DNA from: Malonomonas sp036526255
GTDB lineage: Bacteria; Desulfobacterota; Desulfuromonadia; Desulfuromonadales; Geopsychrobacteraceae
Direction of reading: 5' to 3'
DNA length: 38,625 bases
NCBI GenBank assembly: GCA_036526255.1
Contig: DATCYW010000097.1
Span: 1-38,625, forward strand
Numbering within the stretch: the stretch's first letter is position 1; each line of letters opens with the position of its first letter. The translations under genes were made by a program, and so were the position numbers. Below the pieces are notes generated by a model that was not told where the DNA came from, ran no database searches, and saw only the letters and a list, made by a program, of their open reading frames with translations. Positions 1 through 6,652 of the stretch are shown here, piece by piece.

Positions 1-72
1 GGTGCGCTGGTGGTCAGCGGCGCCTATCTGGCCAATGCCGTGCCGACGCAGAAAGCCGTTGCGGCAATCTGA
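1..72 (+). CDS. C-terminal end of a membrane transporter-like protein (partial)
   Basis: An open frame enters from the left edge and stops with TGA at 70-72. Only 23 residues are visible. They contain the small-residue, hydrophobic stretch GALVVSGAYLANA, which resembles the last transmembrane helix of EamA/DMT-family drug-metabolite transporters. The start lies outside the window. The family is a guess from one helix; the existence of a coding end is supported by the absence of in-frame stops and by the promoter that follows. Confidence 0.45.
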   Translation, partial: GALVVSGAYLANAVPTQKAVAAI

Positions 73-93
73 AGTTATCGTTGGTCAAGGTTG

Positions 94-117
94 ACCGGAG
101 TCTAATAAATATCCGGT
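94..117. promoter_or_regulatory. Short inverted repeat overlapping the -35 of the riboswitch promoter
   Basis: ACCGGA at 94-99 is the reverse complement of TCCGGT at 112-117, and the right arm ends on the first base of the TTGACA -35 box. The octamer-like string GGTTGAC also occurs at both 89-95 and 115-121. This could be an operator or the remnant hairpin ending the upstream gene. No T-tract follows, so a terminator is less likely. Confidence 0.3.
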
Positions 118-145
118 TGACAATATAGTTTGTTGCCGCTAATCT
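117..145 (+). promoter_or_regulatory. Sigma-70 type promoter driving the riboswitch transcript
   Basis: A perfect -35 box TTGACA at 117-122 is followed after 17 bases by TAATCT at 140-145 as a weaker -10 box. Predicted transcription would begin near 152, just before the riboswitch aptamer at about 161, which is the expected geometry. The -10 is poor compared with the -35, so activity may depend on an activator or an alternative register. Confidence 0.55.
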
Positions 146-159
146 TGAATGGAATTAAT

Positions 160-240
160 TATATCCGACAATAGCAAACCCGGAGTAATCCGGGGACGCA
201 AAGCCACGGGTCCTTCAGGGATAGCCGGGTTGCCGAAGAG
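160..240 (+). ncRNA. GEMM-I riboswitch aptamer, GEMM-Ib (cGAMP-type) variant
   Basis: The conserved GEMM-I core is present: AGCAAACC (173-180), a perfect CCCGGA/TCCGGG stem capped by a GTAA (GNRA) tetraloop (179-194), GGGACGCAAAGCC-type core (193-205) and a GATAGCCGGGTTGCC-type 3' element (220-234). Aligned to the Vibrio cholerae Vc2 numbering, the base just 5' of GCAAACC, Vc2 position 20, is A (173) instead of G; the A47 equivalent is 200. G20A is the published signature of the GEMM-Ib class that prefers 3',3'-cGAMP over cyclic di-GMP and occurs in Geobacter relatives. The ligand assignment is therefore an inference from one diagnostic base plus lineage. Confidence 0.92.
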
Positions 241-248
241 AAAACGTT

Positions 249-290
249 AACTGGCCTTTCTTCGGCATGAAGACTGGCCAGTTCTTATTT
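249..290 (+). terminator. Riboswitch expression platform: terminator-like hairpin with a competing pairing
   Basis: AACTGGCC (249-256) pairs perfectly with GGCCAGTT (276-283), and TCTTC (259-263) with GAAGA (269-273) inside it, followed by the short T-rich run CTTATTT (284-290). A mutually exclusive pairing exists between GCCGAAG (232-238, at the 3' edge of the aptamer) and CTTCGGC (260-266, inside the terminator). This is the layout of a transcription-control switch. Whether ligand turns the gene on or off cannot be decided by eye because the aptamer P1 stem is weak. Confidence 0.6.
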
Positions 291-345
291 CGGTGTTCAG
301 AACCCTGGGAAATATCGACTCATCTGTTGCTAAAAGGAGAAATAC

Positions 346-741
346 ATGTCAGGAAAAAATCTTTGGGGCGCGATGCCTGACATCGCCAACATCAGGACTC
401 CTCACACGATTATGCTTGAGCAGGGGGCTTATCTTGCCGAGGTGACTGAAGGGTTACTGGAGCTTGAGATCAAGCGATTACTGAATAAGACCCTGTTTAT
501 TTACGAATGTTCGATTGTTGTCCCGAGTGTGCAATATCGACAGGTCATTCTGCGGATCACCCATGATATCAAACTCTATCCGTCGATCTTGCGCAACGAA
601 CAGAGTGGCGAGGAATTTACCGCAAAAAACCAGTCGGAATTTGAAGAAGATCTGGGGGCGATTTTGTCTTCCGAGGACACTAGACTGATAATCGTCGGGT
701 TACTGTCTCAGGCGAAATTACAGGTGGAACTTGAGCAGTAA
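346..741 (+). CDS. Unknown 131-residue protein under cGAMP-type riboswitch control
   Basis: I do not recognise this protein. It starts at ATG 346 after the ribosome site AAGGAG (about 334-339) and is the only gene between the riboswitch at 160-290 and the strong terminator at 764-806, so it is probably a monocistronic riboswitch target. It has no signal peptide, no transmembrane helix and no cysteine pair suggesting metal binding; it has one Cys, in the segment YECSIVVP. The composition is that of a soluble, mixed alpha/beta cytoplasmic protein with hydrophobic strands (FIYECSIVVP, YRQVILRI, LIIVGLL) and an acidic C-terminal half. Its role must be inferred from cGAMP signalling, which in Geobacter relatives controls extracellular electron transfer and surface growth. 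Confidence 0.85.
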   Translation: MSGKNLWGAMPDIANIRTPHTIMLEQGAYLAEVTEGLLELEIKRLLNKTLFIYECSIVVPSVQYRQVILRITHDIKLYPSILRNEQSGEEFTAKNQSEFEEDLGAILSSEDTRLIIVGLLSQAKLQVELEQ

Positions 742-763
742 ATAGACCTTTTCCAGTCAAGCA

Positions 764-806
764 AACAGCAGGGTCCAACAATTGGTTGGGCCCTGCTGTT
801 TTTTTT
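764..806 (+). terminator. Strong intrinsic terminator
   Basis: AACAGCAGGG (764-773) pairs with CCCTGCTGTT (791-800); the stem continues inward through a T-G wobble and CCAAC/GTTGG to a 5-base loop at 780-784. It is followed immediately by an unbroken T run to 806. It closes the riboswitch-controlled unit and insulates the aldehyde operon downstream. Confidence 0.93.
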
Positions 807-929
807 GCAGCTATGCTCAGGCTTTATTCTGTGATGTTTTACTCTGCGTTGCACTTCCTTGGAAATAGGGGTGGCGGGTTCTGGCAAATTGAGCAAAAAT
901 ACCATTTTGTCAATGTTCAGGATATCCTT

Positions 930-1154
930 ATGCAGATAACCGTAAAACTCAGCGGCGCGTTTCGCGTCGGCCGCTTTAAAGAACAGGTCCGCACCTATCC
1001 GTCGGGCAGCAGCATCCAGCAGGTCGTCGATAGTCTGCAGCTGCCGGAGCAGATTCTCGGCATTGTCCTGATCAACGGGGTGCACGCCGATTTTACCGAT
1101 CTGCTACATGACGGCGACACCCTGACCATCCTGCCGATTGTTGATGGCGGCTAG
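930..1154 (+). CDS. ThiS/MoaD-like ubiquitin-fold sulfur carrier
   Basis: A 74-residue protein with the beta-grasp pattern of MoaD/ThiS and the obligatory C-terminal Gly-Gly (IVDGG at the end), which is adenylated and thiocarboxylated for sulfur transfer. The typical core LINGVHADFTDLLHDGDTLTILPIV is seen in pieces (INGV, L-DGD-L-ILP). I chose ATG 930, preceded by CAGGA at 918-922; a longer frame exists upstream but begins inside the terminator stem at 786. It precedes a tungsten aldehyde oxidoreductase by 54 bases, a common pairing in anaerobes, where the carrier may supply the dithiolene sulfurs of tungstopterin or a dedicated pterin synthase. Could equally serve general molybdopterin synthesis. 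Confidence 0.85.
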   Translation: MQITVKLSGAFRVGRFKEQVRTYPSGSSIQQVVDSLQLPEQILGIVLINGVHADFTDLLHDGDTLTILPIVDGG

Positions 1155-1208
1155 TTTTCGCGCTAAGCTGTCTTTTTGCATTTTTATGTCGAACCGGGAG
1201 AGTTGCCG

Positions 1209-3050
1209 ATGAAATTTCACACCACCGATCCTGCCGCTGAACCTTCCGCAGTTTTCTATAAGCGCTGCACCCTCGACCTGCAGAGCGGAAAAATGACCCT
1301 GGCTGATCTGCCCTGCCGCAATCTGGAAGATGTGCTGGGCGGTTTTGGCCGTTCGTTTCAGGACCTGGCGCAGCGCAGGATCACCGCTGCCTACTGCGAC
1401 GAAAATCCCCTGATCGTCAATACCGGCCTGCTGACCGGCAGCACGGCGATGACCGGCATGCGCACCTATTTCTCCGGCTACAGCCCACTCAAAGGCTCAA
1501 AGGCGGGGCTGCCGGCAGCGATCTGGTCGACCGGCAGCGGCAAGTTCGGTGCTAAATTCAAATGGACCGGGCTGGACGAGCTGGTGTTCGAGAACCGCTC
1601 GGCGACGCCGGTTTATGTCGTCATCCGGCAGAGCGACAGCGGCCCACAGGTCGAGCTGAAAGCAGCGGAACAGCTGCTTGGTTTGAGCACCCACGAAAAA
1701 ATCATGGCGCTGCAGAAAGAGTATCCGAACGCGCACTTTGCCGCGATTGGCCCGGCCGGCGAAAACTGGCGGACCAACTACATGGGCGCGGTGGCGCTGT
1801 CGACCGAGAACCAGCTGAAGTCGGGGGATGACAAGTGTCGTTTCGCCGGGCGCGGCGGCATGGGCAGCCTGATGGGTTACAAGAACGTGCTGGCGCTGGT
1901 GGCGCAGGCCGACGACCGGCTGCGGCCGGTTTCGACAGCGGTCAAACAGGTCAATATCAAGGTGGTCAAAGGCGGCGGTTCGGGTCGTTTGCAGCCGATC
2001 AGTCGCGGCGGCGGTGGCGGCACCTGGGCGGCTTACGATGTGCTGCAGGCGTTTCACGCGGTGCCGGTCAATAACTTTCGTCCGCAGGGCAATGCGCTGC
2101 CTGAGAAGCTGTTCCGCGAGAATGTCGAGAAGGATTACCACCTGCAGTCGCAGGCCTGCTACCGCTGTGGCATCACCTGTCACAACTATGTTTACGAAAA
2201 GAACGCCGACGGCAGCGCTGGTGAGTTTCTTGCCAAGTTCGACTATGAACCGCTCAACCTGCTCGGCACCAATCTGGGCATCCACGACGCCGGGCAGGCG
2301 GCGCGGCTGATCCAGCTGAGCGATAATTACGGCATGGACGCCATCTCGCTCGGCGTGACTCTTTCCTATGCGCTCTCCTACAACCAGCGCAATCCACAAG
2401 GCAAGATTCTGGGCGGCGTGGCGTTCGGCGATTACGATAAAATCCGCCAGCTGATTATTCAGGCCGGCAAGGGGCATCTGCCGGAGATCGGCAAAGGCTC
2501 GCTGCGCCTGTCGCATCAGCTCGGTGAAACTGATTACGCCTATCATGTCAAAGGTTTGGAGATTGCCGCCTATCAGCCGGAGACCAACCCCGGCTACGCC
2601 TGGGCGATCGCCGGTGGGCACATGTCGATGGCCACTTATGGCCTGCTGACCCGTGAGGGCAAGTCGGATCTCGACTCCTGGGTGCAGGGGATTACCGAAA
2701 GCAAGCTGCAGATCGTCGGTTTCGACATGATCGGTCTCTGCAAGTTTTTCGATATCGTCAATGGCATCGGCACGCAGATGGTCGAGGAGTGTCTGAAGAG
2801 CGAATTCGAACTGAACCTCAGCGCCGAAGCGATCCGGGCCGCTGTACATCGCGCTTTTTTGCGCGGCCTGGCGCTGGAGCTGCGGCAGGGCTACACCAGG
2901 GCCGAATACGTGCTGCCGGATGAAGTCTTCGCCGATCCCAATCCCAACATCAAGCTGCCGAACATCGCCACCCGCGAGTTTTTCGCCGAGCTGGAAGAAC
3001 GGGTCTGGGCGGTGTTCGAGCCGCAACTGACCGGGCTGTTGCCGGAATGA
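1209..3050 (+). CDS. aor: Tungsten-containing aldehyde:ferredoxin oxidoreductase
   Basis: A 613-residue AOR-family enzyme that oxidises aldehydes to carboxylic acids (or runs in reverse) with ferredoxin as electron partner. It uses a bis-tungstopterin and one [4Fe-4S] cluster. The cluster ligands are visible as C317-x2-C320-x3-C324 (CYRCGITC) and a distal C511 in GLCKFFD, matching the spacing in the Pyrococcus enzyme. The N-terminal pterin-binding domain carries GRGGMGSLMGYKN and GENW. ATG 1209 is preferred over 1176 because GGGAG (1196-1200) precedes it at good distance. It overlaps the following aldehyde dehydrogenase by ATGA, indicating translational coupling. The ferredoxin gene at 30707 is a possible but unlinked partner. 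The aldehyde substrate cannot be read from sequence. Confidence 0.93.
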   Translation: MKFHTTDPAAEPSAVFYKRCTLDLQSGKMTLADLPCRNLEDVLGGFGRSFQDLAQRRITAAYCDENPLIVNTGLLTGSTAMTGMRTYFSGYSPLKGSKAGLPAAIWSTGSGKFGAKFKWTGLDELVFENRSATPVYVVIRQSDSGPQVELKAAEQLLGLSTHEKIMALQKEYPNAHFAAIGPAGENWRTNYMGAVALSTENQLKSGDDKCRFAGRGGMGSLMGYKNVLALVAQADDRLRPVSTAVKQVNIKVVKGGGSGRLQPISRGGGGGTWAAYDVLQAFHAVPVNNFRPQGNALPEKLFRENVEKDYHLQSQACYRCGITCHNYVYEKNADGSAGEFLAKFDYEPLNLLGTNLGIHDAGQAARLIQLSDNYGMDAISLGVTLSYALSYNQRNPQGKILGGVAFGDYDKIRQLIIQAGKGHLPEIGKGSLRLSHQLGETDYAYHVKGLEIAAYQPETNPGYAWAIAGGHMSMATYGLLTREGKSDLDSWVQGITESKLQIVGFDMIGLCKFFDIVNGIGTQMVEECLKSEFELNLSAEAIRAAVHRAFLRGLALELRQGYTRAEYVLPDEVFADPNPNIKLPNIATREFFAELEERVWAVFEPQLTGLLPE

Positions 3051-4579
3051 CGGCGTTAAGCGGAGGGCATATTATCGCCGGCGAGTCAGTTGCCACGGTT
3101 GGGCAGGGCTTTTTTGCCGTTAATCCGGTCAGCGGAGCAAAGCTGCAACCGGCGTTCTGTGAGGGCTCGGCGGCCGAGGTTGAACGGGCCGCAGCCCTGG
3201 CGGAGCAGGATTTTCCTACGTTTATGCAGGTCGATAAAAGCCAGCGTGCAGCGCTGCTCGATACGATCGCCGCTGAACTGCTGGCGGTAAAGGACGCTTT
3301 GATTGCGCGTGCCGAACTGGAAACCGCCCTGCCGCCAGCGCGGCTGGCAGGGGAGCTGACGCGCACGGTCAACCAGCTGAAGATGTTCGCCCGCTTCATT
3401 GAAACCGGTGAGCACCTGCAGCCGCAGATTGTTACCGCTATGCCTGAGCGCCAGCCGCAACCACGCCCCGACCTGCGCATGACCCAGGTTCCGCTGGGGC
3501 CGGTGGCAGTGTTCGGCGCCAGCAACTTTCCGCTGGCGTTCTCCGTCGCCGGTGGCGATACCGCTGCGGCGCTGGCGGCCGGCTGCCCGGTGATCGTCAA
3601 GGGGCATCCTGCGCACCCCGGCACCAGCGAACTGGCGGCGCAGGCGATTGCCAGCGCGGTAAGAAAATGCGCGCTGCCGGAAGGGATTTTTGCGCTGCTG
3701 CAGGGGAGCAGTCACCAGCTTGGCGCGGCGCTGGTGTCACATCCGGCGATCAGCGCCGTCACTTTCACCGGTTCGCAGGCCGCCGGACGTGAACTGTTCG
3801 ACCTGGCAGCCGCCCGCGCCGAGCCGATTCCGCTGTTTGCCGAAATGGGCAGCGTCAACCCGATCTTTATGCTGCCGCAGGTTCTGCAAGTTGATGCCGA
3901 ACGGCTGGCGCAGCAGTTTGCCGAATCGGTCTGCCTGGGGGTCGGGCAATTCTGCACCAAGCCGGGGCTGCTGTTCGCGGTGCAGGGAGCGGAGCTGGAT
4001 GATTTCGTTGCCCGGCTGCGTGAAAATTTTACCCGGTTGCCGGCTGGGACCATGCTGCATGCCGGCATCAAGCAGAACTTTACTGCCGGACTTGAGCGGT
4101 TCCTGAGCTGCCCCGACGTTTCGCCAGTGTCTGATCTGCGCCCCGCGCCGGCTGGCAACTGCGAGGTTTTTCCGACGTTGCTGCAAACGACCGCCGCGGC
4201 TTTTTTAGCGCAGCCGTTATTGGCCGATGAGCTGTTCGGCCCGGCGGCGCTGCTGGTGGTCTGCGACTCTTCTGCCCAAATGCAGCAGGTGGCGCAGGCC
4301 CTGAAAGGGCAGCTGAGCGCAACCGTCCATGCCGCTGCCACTGAAGAAGCCGACTGCCGCAGTTTGTTTGCCATCCTGCAACGCAAAGCCGGTCGTCTGC
4401 TGCTGAACAGCTTTCCCACCGGCGTCGAGGTCTGTCAGGCGATGTTCCACGGTGGCCCCTATCCGGCAGCCACCGACAGCCGCTTCACCTCGGTCGGGCA
4501 CGAATCGATCCGGCGCTTTCTGCGGCCGGTCTGTTTTCAGGGGCTTCCCACGGCGCTGTTGCCCGAAGAGCTGCGCTGA
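3047..4579 (+). CDS. NADP-dependent aldehyde dehydrogenase, ketoglutarate-semialdehyde dehydrogenase type
   Basis: A 510-residue aldehyde dehydrogenase. Catalytic residues are visible: general-base Glu266 in FAEMGSVNP and nucleophile Cys303 in GQFCTKPG; the nucleotide-site motif FTGSQAAGREL lies about 25 residues before the Glu. The E-x-GSVNP form is typical of the 2,5-dioxovalerate/ketoglutaric-semialdehyde branch of the superfamily (E. coli and Azospirillum enzymes are about 525 residues). It starts at ATG 3047, overlapping the AOR stop by four bases, so both aldehyde-oxidising enzymes are made together: one ferredoxin-linked, one NAD(P)-linked. The C-terminus contains the family motif FPTGVEVCQAMFHGGPYPA in part. 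Exact substrate is unknown. Confidence 0.9.
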   Translation: MTALSGGHIIAGESVATVGQGFFAVNPVSGAKLQPAFCEGSAAEVERAAALAEQDFPTFMQVDKSQRAALLDTIAAELLAVKDALIARAELETALPPARLAGELTRTVNQLKMFARFIETGEHLQPQIVTAMPERQPQPRPDLRMTQVPLGPVAVFGASNFPLAFSVAGGDTAAALAAGCPVIVKGHPAHPGTSELAAQAIASAVRKCALPEGIFALLQGSSHQLGAALVSHPAISAVTFTGSQAAGRELFDLAAARAEPIPLFAEMGSVNPIFMLPQVLQVDAERLAQQFAESVCLGVGQFCTKPGLLFAVQGAELDDFVARLRENFTRLPAGTMLHAGIKQNFTAGLERFLSCPDVSPVSDLRPAPAGNCEVFPTLLQTTAAAFLAQPLLADELFGPAALLVVCDSSAQMQQVAQALKGQLSATVHAAATEEADCRSLFAILQRKAGRLLLNSFPTGVEVCQAMFHGGPYPAATDSRFTSVGHESIRRFLRPVCFQGLPTALLPEELR

Positions 4580-4917
4580 TCGATTTAAGCATGTATTTAT
4601 CCGTCCATCCTTCCCGCCTTTTCCTTCCCCGATTGCTCTTTATTAGGTCCTTTGTTCCTTTGTGATAACGGCCTGATAGCCGAATCAGTAGCGCGTTTTT
4701 TCTAATCATAGCGTCATAACGCACCGAAATACCGTGATTAAAAGTCCAGATGACGCGTTCTACGGATTAGCTGAAAAAAATATTTTCAGAATCTTGATTA
4801 ATAACAATCTGGGTATTTAATTAAAATAACGACGAGTCTCGGGCTTTGTGCAATGAGTCGCTTGTTGCCGAGCTGAGACTGTCATCTTCGGTCAACTTCT
4901 CGCACCTGAGGGGACAG
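4580..4917. other. Intergenic region upstream of the eCIS operon
   Basis: This 338-base gap separates the aldehyde operon from the eCIS train and is much richer in A and T than either side. It holds no convincing gene. It contains an AT-rich inverted repeat CTGAAAA/TTTTCAG (4771-4777 and 4783-4789) and a weak promoter candidate, TTGATT (4794-4799), 16 bases, TTTAAT (4816-4821). I see no clear terminator for the aldehyde dehydrogenase and no sigma-54 site. A TTG codon at 4846 is in frame with the first eCIS gene, but I regard 4846-4917 as leader. Confidence 0.4.
4794..4821 (+). promoter_or_regulatory. Possible promoter for the eCIS operon
   Basis: TTGATT (4794-4799) and TTTAAT (4816-4821) are separated by 16 bases in the AT-rich leader, about 100 bases upstream of the first eCIS start codon. 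It is the best sigma-70-like match in the gap but each box is degenerate. The ATGA or near-zero gaps downstream imply that a promoter near here serves most of the 24 kb train. Confidence 0.25.
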
Positions 4918-5505
4918 ATGATCTACGATGCCCTGGAAATTCTCCGCAGTGAGGCCAGCGATTATCTTAAGTCGCTGCCTGAGTTAAACCTGACCGGCAA
5001 CAAGGTGGTGGAGCTGTCGAACGTGGCGAAGGAGGATGGCAGCATTGCCATCCCGAACAACAGCCTCGGTCTGTCGCTGGCCAACATCGAAGAAGAGCGG
5101 GTCGTCCGTGACCAGAAGCCCCACCGCAGCAACCCTGACGGCAGCATCAGCCACCTGAATCCGGAACTCCGCCTCAACCTGTTTGTCCTGTTCACTGCCC
5201 ACTTCAGCGACTACAAAACCAGCCTGCAGTTTATCGCCGGGGTCGTACGTTTTTTTCAGCGTAAGAGCGTATTCACGCCAGCCAACTCTCCTGCGATGAA
5301 TGTCGGCATTGAGAAGCTGCTGGTCGAGCTGTTTCCGCTCAACCTGGAACAGCAGAACAACCTCTGGGCGGCGATCGGCGCAAAGTACCTGCCGTCGGTG
5401 CTCTATAAAATCCGCGCTATCAGCATTCAAGAAGGGCAGGTCAGGGATCAGCAGCTGCCGATTACCACAATTCAGATCGTCGGCAAAGGGAAGGAGGCTG
5501 GATGA
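4918..5505 (+). CDS. eCIS DUF4255 family protein, Afp16/Pvc16-like tube cap or terminator
   Basis: A 195-residue protein of the DUF4255 family. In Afp/PVC/AlgoCIS particles this family caps the distal end of the tube and sheath and limits length. Family features seen are the start MIYDALEILRSE, a middle region rich in NPDGS and the segment LNPELRLNLFVLFTAHFSDY, and a C-terminal segment around GAKYLPSVLYKIR. I chose ATG 4918, which follows GAGGGGA (4908-4914) and gives the family's usual start; a TTG at 4846 would add 24 residues. It overlaps the next gene by ATGA at 5502. In Bacteroidota-type eCIS clusters this gene also commonly precedes the sheath. Confidence 0.85.
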   Translation: MIYDALEILRSEASDYLKSLPELNLTGNKVVELSNVAKEDGSIAIPNNSLGLSLANIEEERVVRDQKPHRSNPDGSISHLNPELRLNLFVLFTAHFSDYKTSLQFIAGVVRFFQRKSVFTPANSPAMNVGIEKLLVELFPLNLEQQNNLWAAIGAKYLPSVLYKIRAISIQEGQVRDQQLPITTIQIVGKGKEAG

Positions 5506-6578
5506 AAATCGACTTTCAACCGGCCTTCGCCGTCGACATCAAACACGATTACTACCCGGACGGCATCAGCGCCGATTTCATGCTGGCGCCAACGCCGGAC
5601 TGTCAGCAGCAGTTGCGCCGCTTTGGCTTGCTGTTCAAAGAGACCGCCGGTGGTTTTATCGTCCTCTATGAAACCACTGGTACCGACGGGCCGGTTGAGC
5701 CGAAACGCCGCATTGAGGGGCCGCTGGCGCTCTCTTTTGTCCTCTGGGCGAAATCCCCCTACCTGCTGAACTACTCCAACCTGCCGCTGAGCAAAACCCC
5801 CGAGCAGATCTTCTACCTGAGCAACCGGCACCAAGTTCTCAATAACGCGCAACTGCTGCTCAGCGCCGATCCGGTCGGCGAGTTTGTCTCCGCCGCCGAC
5901 CTGCTGCCCCTGCGTCCGCAGCGTTTTCAGGTCGATGTCGCCACCGACAAGGGTTCGTTGCTCTGGGAGCTGTTCGATGCGCAGGGTGGCTTGGTGCATC
6001 GGCAACGCGTGATCAGCGTCGAAGGGAACTCCAGTTATCTGGTCGATCTAGGCAATCGGCCGCCGGGGTTCTACCTGCTGCGGCGTGACAGCGCTGAACA
6101 GCTGCGGTTTTACGCCGCCGACCGGCTGGTCAGCGGCTACCCCTTCGGACTGCTCGAAATTGCCGTCGATCCGAACGTGGCGGATGCCTTCTCTTTTGTC
6201 ACGGCCGGCGGCGATGTGCAGTTCCGTCGCTACCTGGTCAAATTGCAGGCGCGCAAAACCACTTGGGAATATTTCGTCGTGGCCAAGTACGAAGCCGAGC
6301 TGAAGCCGACCGATCTGTCCCTGACGCTGGATGATCCGCCGGTGACCTTCACCCGCCAGCCGGCGGTGACGCTGGCCGACGGCAGCACCGCCATCCCCTT
6401 TATTGCCGGAACGCCGCTACCGCTGCGCCAGCAGCCAATCAAAGGGATCGCGCTGAGCAAGAAGAAAGGAGCATCGACGCCCAAACTTGACATCGAGAGT
6501 CTGCCGAATCCTGCCGTGACAGAAGTGATTCCGGCGTTGGCAGGCAAGGTGATTTCCAGGGTCTATGTGTATCTATAG
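5502..6578 (+). CDS. Unknown 358-residue eCIS-associated protein
   Basis: Not recognised beyond its context. It is translationally coupled (ATGA) to the DUF4255 gene and sits just before the sheath gene, a position where eCIS loci often carry lineage-specific structural genes. The protein is soluble, without signal peptide or transmembrane helix, and looks beta-rich, with alternating patterns such as GGFIVLYETT, FQVDVATD, SSYLVDLGNRPPGFYLLRRD. The last resembles the Ig-like or carbohydrate-binding folds where a 'GFYLLR' strand closes a sandwich. The C-terminal 60 residues are Pro/Lys-rich and probably flexible. It may be a baseplate or sheath-associated decoration or a cap accessory; I infer structural role only from location. 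Confidence 0.75.
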   Translation: MKIDFQPAFAVDIKHDYYPDGISADFMLAPTPDCQQQLRRFGLLFKETAGGFIVLYETTGTDGPVEPKRRIEGPLALSFVLWAKSPYLLNYSNLPLSKTPEQIFYLSNRHQVLNNAQLLLSADPVGEFVSAADLLPLRPQRFQVDVATDKGSLLWELFDAQGGLVHRQRVISVEGNSSYLVDLGNRPPGFYLLRRDSAEQLRFYAADRLVSGYPFGLLEIAVDPNVADAFSFVTAGGDVQFRRYLVKLQARKTTWEYFVVAKYEAELKPTDLSLTLDDPPVTFTRQPAVTLADGSTAIPFIAGTPLPLRQQPIKGIALSKKKGASTPKLDIESLPNPAVTEVIPALAGKVISRVYVYL

Positions 6579-6630
6579 TTAAGTGTAACTACATAAAGCT
6601 TGATCTAGTCAGGCATGATTAAGTCTAACT
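6579..6630 (+). repeat. Imperfect direct repeat ahead of the sheath gene
   Basis: TTAAGTGTAACT (6579-6590) and TTAAGTCTAACT (6619-6630) differ at one base and are 40 bases apart, about four helical turns. The first copy is also a small palindrome (AGTTA/TAACT). This lies in the 74-base gap before the highly expressed sheath gene and could be a regulator site or RNA processing site. Confidence 0.35.
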
Positions 6631-6652
6631 CTAACCAGATGAGGGACGGAAA

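Noticed and set aside
160..240. Ordinary cyclic di-GMP (GEMM-Ia) riboswitch
   Set aside because: The core is shared but position 20 is A instead of G, which favours cGAMP; c-di-GMP binding can still not be fully excluded.
1497..3026. Long (509-codon) antisense open frame across the AOR gene
   Set aside because: It lies entirely opposite a gene with clear AOR motifs and coupling; its His/Gln/Arg-rich translation is typical of a GC-rich antisense shadow.
4771..4789. AT-rich inverted repeat as terminator of the aldehyde operon
   Set aside because: It is far downstream (about 190 bases), has a weak A-T stem and no T-run after it; kept only as a note in the intergenic entry.
4846..4917. N-terminal extension of the DUF4255 protein from a TTG codon
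   Set aside because: No ribosome site before 4846, and the family normally begins at MIYDAL, which has one at 4908-4914.
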